From NCBI RefSeq assembly GCF_022376445.1, contig NW_025955031.1:124001-188000 (forward strand): 64,000 nucleotides of DNA. Reading direction: 5' to 3'. Source of the DNA: Fomitopsis serialis (taxonomy: Eukaryota > Basidiomycota > Agaricomycetes > Polyporales > Fomitopsidaceae). The notes beneath the pieces were generated by a model, which worked only from the letters and a program-made list of their open reading frames with translations, did no database searches and was not told where the DNA came from. Below, one piece after another: positions 23,413 through 33,050 of the stretch; position 1 is the first letter of the stretch; every line of letters starts with the position of its first letter. Both the position numbers and the translations under genes were made by a program.

Positions 23413-26400
23413 CTACTCATTCTCCTGCCACGCCAAGAACTCTTCGTGAAGTTTCCGTTGGTTCGCCCATTCCTTCTGCACCTTCTTAGACTGGTTCTTG
23501 CTCAACTCCTTCCCGTCCCCATCTGTGAGCGGAAGCCCGCTCTCGTCCCAGCTGCCGTATGTGGCCTCGCGGACGTGGGGAGGCTTGAACATGTCCTGTG
23601 GAGCCACGCGCCCCTTCTCCAATTTCTGCAGCCGTTTTTGCCGGTCAGCTTCGACGGCCGCAGCTTTCTTCGCAGTTTTTGCCTCAGCCTGCACGCGCTT
23701 CTCCTCCCTCGCCTTCAGCAGTTCTGCGGGCGGAACTAGCTTCACGAGAGCCTTGCCATCTAGATGAAGACAGTATCGATAAGCGATGGCGCGATGACGC
23801 GCTGCAGAGTTTCAACGCACCTTCCAGATCATCCAAGGCGACCCCTAACGGGACCAGATCGACGTCCCGCAGTTTATCCGATAGCGCGAGAATGTCCTTC
23901 AGAGCTGCGTCCCCCTTCGCGATGGCCAGCTTTCGCACTCCATCACGGAACGAGGCCAACGTGCGAAGGTACGGCATGAGAATCTCTTCGCGCTGCAATC
24001 AAACCGGCATTTTGGTGAACTGACGTCTCAGCTGAGGCACGACCATCGGGGGGATACGTACGTCAACGCTTTCTTCTCCCGAATATCGCTCCTGTCCCCA
24101 ACCGATCTCCGACGTCTCTCCTTCGCCCAAGCCAAGCATGCGGAGCATCTTACCGACCCAGCCAGCGACTCGCACGACGACGCCGACTTCGAGGTCCTTG
24201 CCGCGAGAGTTGATATACACGTTCGTGCGAGAGACGAGCTCTCGAAGCACGTTGAGTGCCTCCGGCGTGTTGAACGAATCGCAAAGAGCGACTCGGAAAC
24301 CATGCTGGCTGGACTGGAGACTAGACGAATGATTTCATCAGGGTTCAGCTTCACGGTGATAGAACGACCGGTGCCAACTGTTCGTTAACTCGTGCTCTGC
24401 GTCACCGAACCTATTCCTGCCATCCAGTCGGGCACCCTCTTCGTTGGCTTGAGTGATAAGGGCTTTCACGAGGACAAAGAAGTTCTATTGCGTAGTGGTG
24501 TCGTCAATGACGAAAGCCGCAAGAATGCCGCAAGGCAGACGTACATTAAACGTTGTCTCGAAGTTCCGAACTTCGCCTGTCATCAGCGACTCCGAGAAGT
24601 CTACCCTTGCGTTCCACAGCTGACTCAGGAATGCAAGGCGGAGTTGTCGCGCTGTATATTTTTGAAGAATTTCCTACACGCGAGGTCAACGAGGATCGCC
24701 GCTCAAAGTACCATCAGGGCCTCACATCAATCGTAATGAAATTCTTCAACGACTTGCTCATCTTGAGGCCTTCGATATGCAAGTGACCAGTATGGATGAA
24801 GTAATTTACCCACGCTGAACAGTTGTGATAGGCCTAGAGCGTGGCTGGTCAGGAACAGCCTCGACGGCGGAGATAACCTTCGTATTGTGTACCTCAGACT
24901 GTGCCATTTCGTTGTCATGATGCGGAAAGGCGAGATCTATTCCGCCGGAGTGGATATCCATGTTATCCCCCAAGACAGCTGACGCCATGACGGAGCACTC
25001 AATGTGCCACCCAGGCCGTCCAGGCCCCCATGGGGATGGCCAGGAAGGCTCGCCAGGTTTCGAAGCCTTCCATAGTGCGAAGTCGGCTGATGAGCGCTTG
25101 CCTGTCGTCGCTGTCAGGGCACCTGTTAATGTTGTCAGATAAGGTCCTTGTTCAATACGATCTGCCCAACAATCGGCGAAGAATGTGCGCCTCACCTTCG
25201 CCCTCTTCCAGCAACTCTCGGTTGCCCTTGCTCCAGGGCTCGATCTTCGCATAGTAATGTCCGTCCGCCTTGTCGAACGCCCGGGTGTCAAAGTAGACGC
25301 TGCCATCGACCTCGTACGCGTAACCGTTCTTCACAATGCCTTCAACGAACGATGCGATCTCCGGAACAAACTCCGTCACGCGAGTCAGGGTGTCGGGATC
25401 TCGAACACGCAGCCTACGCATGTCCTTGAAGAATTGGTCTTCCCAGTATGCCGCGAGGGATCGGAAGATAGAATGATCTGTCACGGAGCTGCCATGCTTC
25501 GGCATGGTTATGCAGGTAGTATGACCTGCTACGGCTAACGTACCTGCTTGTCGAGCGAAATCGCAAGAATATCGTGTGCGTCATCTATGAGCCTATGCGC
25601 GAGCTGCTGCGACGCATCGCCGGCCTGCAGGGATTCTCCCGCCGCTAGAAGAGCCGCGTACGTGCGATGCTGGCCAGAAAATTGGTCAACTGAGCATTCC
25701 GGGATCAATGAGATGCGCACGCACCGCTGCGGAAAAGTGCATCTCAAACTTCTCGTCCCTCTTGAGACCCTCCTGCTTCCACACTTTGTCTTGGAACTGC
25801 GTTACAAGCTGCGGCCAAGCTTCCTTCTCCTTGCCTTTGCTCGGCCTGTCCGTGTCTGGCAATCCCTTGCTCACTTTTGACTGCACGTAATCCGCCCACG
25901 CTGTCTCCAGTTGGTCCACTAGATCGCGCGAGAGTGCATCCGTTTCCGAGCGGAACTTTTTGACTAAGTACGATTGACGAGCGCGGAGAATGATCTGTAA
26001 AGTTTGATTTGAATGAGCACTCAACTTCCGGCGCAGCGGTCATCCTCACTTTGTCGTCGATGTCCGTGATGTTCATGACGAAGTGAACATCGTAATCGAA
26101 GTAGTCCGTCATGATTCGCCTCAGCACGTCCTGCGTCACGTAGTTCCTGACTACGGTCTACATCGAGCTGCTCTCCCTTTGACCACCATGCTCACCTAGC
26201 ATGTCCCATGTGCGACGCGTCGTAGACCGTAGGCCCGCAGTTGTACCACTTCACATGTCGTCCATTGATCGCGACAAACTCTGTCTGCGACCTCAGTCAG
26301 CACCCCAAGAGGAGTGTGGACTGCAACATGCACGGACCTTCGACTTCGTGAGTGAGTTGTAGATCTTCAAGACAGGTTCATCCTCCTTGCGCTTCGGAAG

Positions 26401-26529
26401 AGACCAGGGTGGCTGCTGGATGGCCATTGAGGTTCTAGATCGGATAGATCTCGAGGAAAATGTCGCGGAATATAGTACAGAGGAAGCAAATGGTGGGCGG
26501 CGTAGCAGAGAGACGCCTCTAAGACGCAT
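23413..26529 (-). CDS. Cysteinyl-tRNA synthetase, probable dual cytosolic/mitochondrial
   Basis: Thirteen exons: complement(join(23413..23759, 23821..23992, 24062..24320, 24390..24484, 24545..24673, 24726..24833, 24893..25122, 25196..25496, 25544..25669, 25725..25994, 26050..26146, 26196..26284, 26338..26529)), 804 aa. It ligates Cys to tRNA-Cys. Class-I motifs are present: HMGH (HIGH equivalent, residues 89-92) and KMSKS (459-463). Zinc ligands Cys80, Cys401, His426 and Glu430 keep the bacterial spacing (401-426-430). A eukaryote-type insertion separates the catalytic halves, and a charged coiled C-terminus ends at FLAWQENE. The first ATG (26529) adds 34 residues rich in Arg, Ser and Leu without acids, a mitochondrial presequence type; the next in-frame ATG (26427) gives a 770-aa cytosolic form. 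The junction at 24390/24320 uses a weak GTTAAC donor and is the least certain. Confidence 0.94.
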
Positions 26530-26917
26530 TCACAGCCACCTTGCGGGTCTTGTCAATCCAGTCACTCGTCGTATGACTCGAGTCGCCCACTTGCCAGCGT
26601 CGAGGGTTCTCACGCGCCGTCCAGGCTCAAAGACGGAGAACACGCGTAGCAAATGCGCAGGTAGTGCTTGGACGACGAAAGCCAGCCGGAGAGAACGACG
26701 ACGAGAGGACAAAGTGCCAGTCCGCGGAGGCGCGTTTGTCAGAGACGCCCGCAGGACCGATGAGGCACTTCTACGCCACCATCAGTTTCCCCATATGGCA
26801 GTCAGCACCTCGGAGAGGAGGAGGAGGAGGAGGGTATTCCATTTAGTCACGACATCTAGACGCCTCGGCGTTTTCGATGTGTGACAGCGCTCACTAGGTA
26901 CATGACTACCTCCAAAC
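26530..26917. other. 5' flank of the cysteinyl-tRNA synthetase gene
   Basis: No gene seen. It contains an uninterrupted GAG/GGA trinucleotide run at about 26812-26835, followed by the 3' end of the LINE. Confidence 0.5.
26812..26835. repeat. (GAG)n microsatellite
   Basis: About seven consecutive GAG/GGA units upstream of the cysteinyl-tRNA synthetase gene. Confidence 0.8.
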
Positions 26918-26924
26918 CCAACAT

Positions 26925-26957
26925 ACCCCTACTACCTAATCCTAAACTACCTAATCC
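26925..26957 (-). repeat. LINE 3' tail, telomere-like short repeat
   Basis: On the minus strand, GGATTAGGTAGTTTA is followed by GGATTAGGTAGTAGG: two 15-bp units with a TTAGG core. Simple 3' tails are normal for LINEs that lack poly(A). The resemblance to TTAGGG telomere repeats may be coincidental. Confidence 0.6.
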
Positions 26958-27334
26958 GACTCCCACTATCGCATAATTACAATACTGTCCACCAGTTCAA
27001 ACAAAAACACCCCGGCGTCGTGCGTTAAGCACAGCAGGATTCATGGCTAAAACCTGGGAGGAAAAAATGAAAAAACCTCCAGGTGTCAGCGGTGGTTCTC
27101 CACCATACTGACATAACTCACCATGGTCCAGGTGGAACCACGTGGCAGCGCTACTGCCGTCCGCCATCATGCGGAAGGTCCAGGGGCCTCCAGGGGCATA
27201 GTAGGAGCCGGACGCGAGCAATCCGGGTATAGGCGCGTAGTGTCCTCGGTCGACGTTGCCGCCGACTTTGGAACATGGGCGTTGAGCAGGCGGCGGCGGT
27301 GATATAGTCGCACGCGGGGACCACAGTGGCCCGC

Positions 27335-30300
27335 TCACAATATCGCATAAGACTGGTACTGTTCCATTGTTGTGACCACCAGTAGGGGGACGGCGTCACA
27401 GCATCCAAAGACATCCGAGATGAATTGCGCGACAATGTGTTGTGTGCATTCATCCGCAATTACCGCCATAAGGAACCGATTCGGGGATGACATGGAGATC
27501 GCACGACCATGGGCCGTGAGCGCATTGTGCACTCGGCGCATGAAGTGCGCTCGCAGGGACCGAAGGATATCTGCTTGGCAGCACATTAAAACATGCGCCT
27601 CATCCTCCACCATGTTCCGCCCTTGGCAGAAGCGACAAATTCGCCACTCCCGCGGGATCGGTGGGGACCGCCGGCGCAGTCCCTCAATTGCGAAAGGGTG
27701 ATCGGAAGCAAGCAGGCGGCAGATCGCTTGTCGAAGCGCTCGGGAGTCCAACGAAAGGTACTTGCGTCGGGCAATGATACCGAGGTTGTGACTGCGGGCA
27801 CTAAGCAGACGTAGACGTTCTGAGCCACGCACTTCGTTCCTCAGGTAGGAGCGTAGCGACTGCAAGACTTGTTGCGCACATTTCTTCACGGTGTCCGGTG
27901 TCAGGGCGTCTGCGATGGGGAACTTGACTGGAACTGGTAACTGTTGCAGGGCGTACTGGAGGTCACTAATCCATGAAGCCGAACCAGTCAAAGCCATACT
28001 GCGAGACTCGGCCAGCGCGGCCAAAGGTAGTTGCGGGCGCTGCGTTACCACATAGAGGAGGTAACGCAACGCCAGCGATAGCCGGCGGTATCGTATTGGC
28101 CATAGGCCGGTTTCCGTATACAGCACCGAGGTGACTGTTCGTGGGTTAAGGCCCAGCGATCGGCGCAGGTATGTCATCTGTACCGACGCCAGGGACGTAA
28201 GCGCCGCGAGGCGTACGTCAATCGTGACCTCGCACCCCGAGATTAGGTGCGAGTCGATATGAGTGTTGTAGAGGGTGAGCGACGCCCAAGGTGGTAGGTC
28301 GGCCACGTACGACTCCACCGAGAGGCAGGCATTCGCTGTCCTGCGAGCCACCGCTACTCGATGTTCGATGTGTGCCGCGAAGATGTCCCGCGCCGTAGAC
28401 TGGAAGAGGATGCCCACGTATGTGTAGCGATCTACGAGAACAATCCGTACACCATTCACAGACAGGCATGGCATTTGCGCAGGGAGAGGCCCGAAGATCA
28501 TGAGCTGCGTCTTGGACACATTGATCACCGCGAAGTTGAGTGAGCACCAGCGCGCCAGGTCGTCGAGCTTGCGTTGCAGACCCTCCTGCGACATTGACCA
28601 TAGCACGATATCATCTGCCTGCTCCAGATGTGACATGAGGATACCGCCAAGGTCAGTGTCGTCCGGGTGGTCTGAAATGATGAGGTCAGCGAGGAACAGG
28701 ATCCACAGGATAGGGGAAGCGGGGTCGCCTATGAGGATCCCTGCCGTCGCACGGAACGAGTCGGACTCATTGCCGTCCTGCCGCACCACGTAGCTCAGCC
28801 GAGCATAGAGCATCCTCAACCAGTCGAACAGAGGGCCACTGAAACCCGCGTCCTGCAGCTTCGCCCACAGTGTCGGTTGGTCCACCGAGGGGAACGCATT
28901 CGATAGGTCTACGAACGCAACATACAGCGTACGGCCACTCGATCGCGCCTTCTCGATCGCAGCCCTGAGGACAAACGCGTTGTTGTTTGTACGGCAACCT
29001 GTGCGGAAGCCGTTCTGCGAGGGGGAATCTTGGCTGTTGCCTCCGCCCACGCCCTCATGCGACGTTCAATCATCAGTGTGAGCATTTTCAGCAGGCAGCT
29101 CTCGAGTCCTACCGCCCTGTAGTTCGCTGCCTGTGCAGTGTCCTTTCCCCGCTTCGCAATTCCGGTCAGAATAGCGGTGAGCCAGGTGGTAGGCGCGTCG
29201 AGGGAGTCCACACACTCCTGGAAGAGGCAGAGCAGATCTTCGTTATCCAGCCCGAGCACACGGTCGTAAGGGATCCTATCCTCTCCCATTGCTGACCGTC
29301 GGTTATGCTTGCGGATGTGTTCCTTGGCGTCCGCGATCTCATCCAGGGTCCAGGGGCGCGCGAAGAACAGCTGGTCAGGGTTCGGGGTCGTGCGTTCGGG
29401 GAGCATCTGTGACCACATGCGATTGGCTGAGTAACGCACCGCATCGAAATTGGACGGTAGCACGACCGGGGCGTTCATCCGGGGCATAAATGCGGCGCGA
29501 AGGTCAGTCACCGATACTCTCGCCGCTCGTGGCGCCGGGTCGACAAGTCCGCGGAATGCTGTCCAGAACGCAGCGACTGGTTTTCCTGGCTCCAGGAGCT
29601 CGCGAACGAACCGCTCGCGCATTAGGCGGAGGTTATTCGCTTCCGCAGAGCGTCCCGACTCGGGCTCATCACGTACGCGCAAGGTGCGTTCCACAGTCAG
29701 CGTAGCCGCGCTCCGAGGCACCGTATGCGGTGGCAGGTCGGTATGCACCTTGCATGTTCCGTCCGCCATCTTGACGAGGTCGTCAGCATGTGCATCCATA
29801 GGGGTATGTACTGGCTTGAGGGGCACGAGAGGCGCCATTGGGCCTAGCTGTCTACACCCCTCTCTTGCGAGCTCATCAGCAGCCTCATTCGCAGCATTCT
29901 TTGCGTGGCCTTTCACCCAGCAGAACGTCACTTGAGTGGGACGTGCCTTGAGTATCTCCATGATGTTTACAAGGAGGTCTGCATTCGCACACCGCCATCC
30001 CGCCGCCGCAAAGCGAGGAGCCCAGTGGCATATGCATCGGATGGAGTATTCCGAGTCGGTATACACTCGAAGGGTCTTCCATGCAGGCGCCTCTGCGATA
30101 GCGACTAGGATCGCGAATAGCTCTGCCCGATTGTTCGTCGGTGGCAAGGGAGCCAGCAGGGCTCGATTACTTTCGCTTCCACGCCCCCAGTATATCCCTG
30201 ACCCTGCTCGTATAGCTCCGCCCGTGCGCGCCCCCGGTGGTCGGTCTGCCGAGCCATCCGTGTAGACATGGACGACGGCCCGGGAAGAATGCGTCGCCGG

Positions 30301-31281
30301 TCCGTACAGCGCCAGTAAGGCATCACTAAGAGATAGCGATCTCGCAAGCGCAGTGTTTAGCATGACATCCAGGTGTGACGTGTATTCCACGCGAGGGTAT
30401 GGAACACGAGGCGATGTACCATTGTCCGTAGGCTGGGCAGGACCACTAGGTGTGTCTACATCGTCGACGCACTTATCTCTCGGGAGGGTGATGCACAGTG
30501 CGGCATGATCCGACCACGTCGGCCATTGCGGGAGGATGCGCAAGCGGACGCCGGGTGTACGGAGTAGGGACGGCGAGGCCACGGCATAGTCAATGACAGA
30601 CGATCCGAGCGCCTGGAAGGACGTGAATCGGGGTATGGAGTCTGGTTCCTGTAGTGTAGTCCCATTCAATATGCAGAGCCCGTAATCACTGCATACCTGC
30701 AGCAGTGTGCGCCCGTGTTGCGAGACCGCTGCTCCATCGGGCGAGCGTCTCATCCAGTCGACGTGTGGTGTACAGGACGCGGTGCGCGCATTGAAGTCGC
30801 CTGCCATCACCAGTGGGACGTTATCCGAAGTTGTCACTGCAAGGACCTCGGCGAGCTTCTGCATTGGGCCGAGGGCAGAAAGAGCGTACCAGTGCGACTG
30901 CTGAGGGGGCACATACACGTTCAGGAGCCATAGTCCGGGAAAGCGGAGGAGCATGATCTCGGACCCGCCTAAGTCTTCGTGGTGTACACAACGCAGGTCA
31001 CAGCGTACTAGCGCCGCCAGACCGCCTCCTGGAGCACCCATGGACGGGGTGTTCGGCCGGCCACACACGAAAAGGTCGTAGCATGGTGGCAGGAGGAGTT
31101 GGGCTTCCTGCTCCGGCCGTAGATGAGTCTCCTGGAGGAGAACCACGTCAAAGTTCACCAGTGCGGCACGGAACGAGTCACTCTTCATTTTGAGAGCCAT
31201 ATTGCCGTGTACGTTCCAGCTTGCCACGCGAATCGGGGGAGACTCGGGCGCACTGGAAGGCGCACATTTCAGCATTCTCAT
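27335..31281 (-). CDS. LINE ORF2: endonuclease - RNase H - reverse transcriptase, frameshifted
   Basis: About 1,315 codons in two overlapping frames (31308-28909 and 29050-27335). From the N-terminus: AP-like endonuclease with VASWNVHGN, LLQETHL, GDFNA, VIDYAV and SDHAAL. Then RNase H with VYTDGSA, NNRAELFAI, YTDSEY and a final NEAADELA, giving the D-E-D-D set. Then reverse transcriptase with YRAVGLES, QNGFRTGCRTNNN, AFVDLSNAF, GDPASPILW, the catalytic QADDIVLW and VSKTQ. A C-terminal CRFC...H...C zinc knuckle lies near 27630. Between RAWAE and QNGFR the frame changes at a run of five G (29021-29025, plus strand), consistent with one missing base. The first ATG is at 31281, 30 nt after the ORF1 stop. 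The product would nick target DNA and prime reverse transcription there (family knowledge). Confidence 0.92.
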
Positions 31282-31311
31282 TTTGTTGTGTACAGTAGTA
31301 TCGAACACTGA

Positions 31312-32900
31312 CTACTGTACAATTTTAGCCCGGACGGTCGGGTACCTCGACTCCGCCGCCGAGTTCCAGGCATTGGTGAAGTCCCTGGCTTCCTCCCAGG
31401 ACCTGAACAGGACGCGTACATACGTGATGTCGTTATCCAGGGAAACGTTCAGGACGGGGGACGCATCCATCTCGATGTCGCTCCGCACGATCCTCGTGAC
31501 TGACAGGAATTGCTCCCGAACAACCGTCGCGGTCCACGCCATGGCGCCAAAGAGGACATGCGTATTGCGCGCGTGGGAGTACGAGGCCTGTGGGGACGGC
31601 CTCTGCGCAGGAACAGGCAGGACCGGCATCGGGAGGCGAACTCGGGACGAAGAAGCCGTTGGTTGGGCCTGCACTGAAGGATCGCGACGCTGGTTGGGGG
31701 GATCACGGTATTGGTTCGGAGGCTCCCGCTGCTGGCTGGCCGGGTTGCGAGGTCCACGCTTCGGACGCTTAGGAGGCCTGGCGTTCGTGGCATCATCGTC
31801 TCTGGTGTCCGATCCCCGGGAGCGTATGTTTGGAGGCTCCGGCAGCGGAGCCAGGGTAGCACGCTGCACCCGCACCGCTGCACTTGCAGGACCAGGCATC
31901 GGCACGTCCTGTTGCTGAGGAGGACGAAGCGCTGCGGGAGGGTCGCGAGGGGCGTACGTGTATCCGTTATCCGCGTGCCAGTTCCCGAGGAGGGTTGCAA
32001 CCGTGTCCTCCACCCCAGTGAGAGTATGAGCGACCCTAGCGATCTGCGTCGCTACATCGTTGACCGTGCCGTCCACATGGTTCACCGAGCGGGTCAGGTT
32101 GTCGAGGCGTAAGTCGGAAGCGGCCGTCGTGGACACTATCGTGTTGTGTGCGTCCCGCAGCTGCTCGAGGTCATGGGCTGCCATGGTCATGTCCCGAGTC
32201 AGGGTGTCCAGGCGATCGTCGAGCACCGCTTCGACCGCAGCAGGAAGCTCATTCTCCATGTGCGCGAGGATCTGCGAAGCGATGCGAGCATCCATGTTCG
32301 ATGCCGCCGTTACGGCGCGGCTCATCGACTCGCGGAGCGCAGCATTCTCGGTGGTTACTTGCTCGCGGAGGGCGCATACGTCCGCGAAGACACGTTCGAT
32401 GTTCTCGCGCAGGATGGGGACGCTGCGAGCCACTGTTTCGCCGTTGAGTTGGCGGAGCGTATTAGAGCTGTTAGCATCACTGGCGGGGGGCGCCGTCGAG
32501 CCTGGTGACGGTGGGGCCTTGGCCTTGCCTCTTGATTGACGCCTCGCCGCTGTCGTCTGCGCGGACGCGTTGAGCGACTGGAGCGATGCGCCCGACTGGG
32601 ATCGCATCGGGCGCCGCGACGTAGGGGGCGGCGCAGCCACGGTTGGATCTCCCGGAGTCGCCAGAATCTCATCGAGGCGATCGAGAGGAGACTGCTCTGT
32701 CGCAGTGAGCTGACCTTCTTCGCTGCTGAAGATGTCAGTTCACGCTGAGCGATCTCAGGCAGCACGGAGTCGACGAACCTCGACCCTGCATGAGCCGTTG
32801 GGGTGAGCATTGGAGCCTGATCCTCCTGTGACTGTGAGCCATCGAGCGGCGGGGGCACTGGCAGGTCTTGCTCGTCCGACATTGCTGCGAGAGCTGCCAT
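31312..32900 (-). CDS. LINE ORF1 (nucleic-acid-binding, coiled coil), frameshifted
   Basis: The likely start is ATG 32900 (or 32882), giving an acidic, Pro-rich N-terminus (SDEQDLPVPPPLDGSQSQ). This frame is replaced near 32735-32745 by the frame carrying the rest, open from just after a TGA at about 32747 down to the TAG at 31314-31312 (442 codons from the first possible start). The body has a long heptad-rich helical segment (about 32440-31990) typical of LINE ORF1 trimerisation, then an Arg/Pro/Gln-rich basic region, then a compact C-terminal domain around HVLFGAMAW and VRVLFRSWEEA that resembles an RRM-like ORF1 fold (inference). No gag-type CCHC knuckle was seen. The stop is a single TAG, after which the same frame continues into ORF2. 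Confidence 0.8.
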
Positions 32901-33050
32901 CTTTCTGTGTAGCCACCGTTAAGGCGGAAGCGGAGGAAGACGGCAAGCGTGCACACTCACCCGGGTGTACGGCGCACCACAGTCGAGAGCCAGAGAAAGG
33001 AGCGGCTGGGCTGTTCGCGAGCGTCTGGCCGTCTTTTTAAGTGGCTTCCA

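Larger units (their letters stand above)
26920..33050 (-). mobile_element. Non-LTR retrotransposon (LINE), nearly full length
   Basis: Read on the minus strand: a leader from about 33050, ORF1 (about 32900-31312), ORF2 (31281-27335), and a roughly 400-bp 3' region ending in short repeats built on GGATTAGGTAG (26925-26957). There are no long terminal repeats. ORF2 combines an AP-type endonuclease, RNase H and reverse transcriptase, so it belongs near the fungal LINEs with RNase H (I/Tad-like), but its domain order is unusual. Both ends are estimates; no target-site duplication was resolved by eye. One lesion in each ORF makes this copy inactive unless they are sequence errors. The otherwise long open frames suggest a fairly recent insertion. 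It lies upstream of the cysteinyl-tRNA synthetase gene. Confidence 0.9.

Noticed and set aside
26920..26960. TTAGG-like repeats as evidence of a subtelomeric location
   Set aside because: Only two imperfect units, at a LINE 3' end, beside ordinary housekeeping genes.
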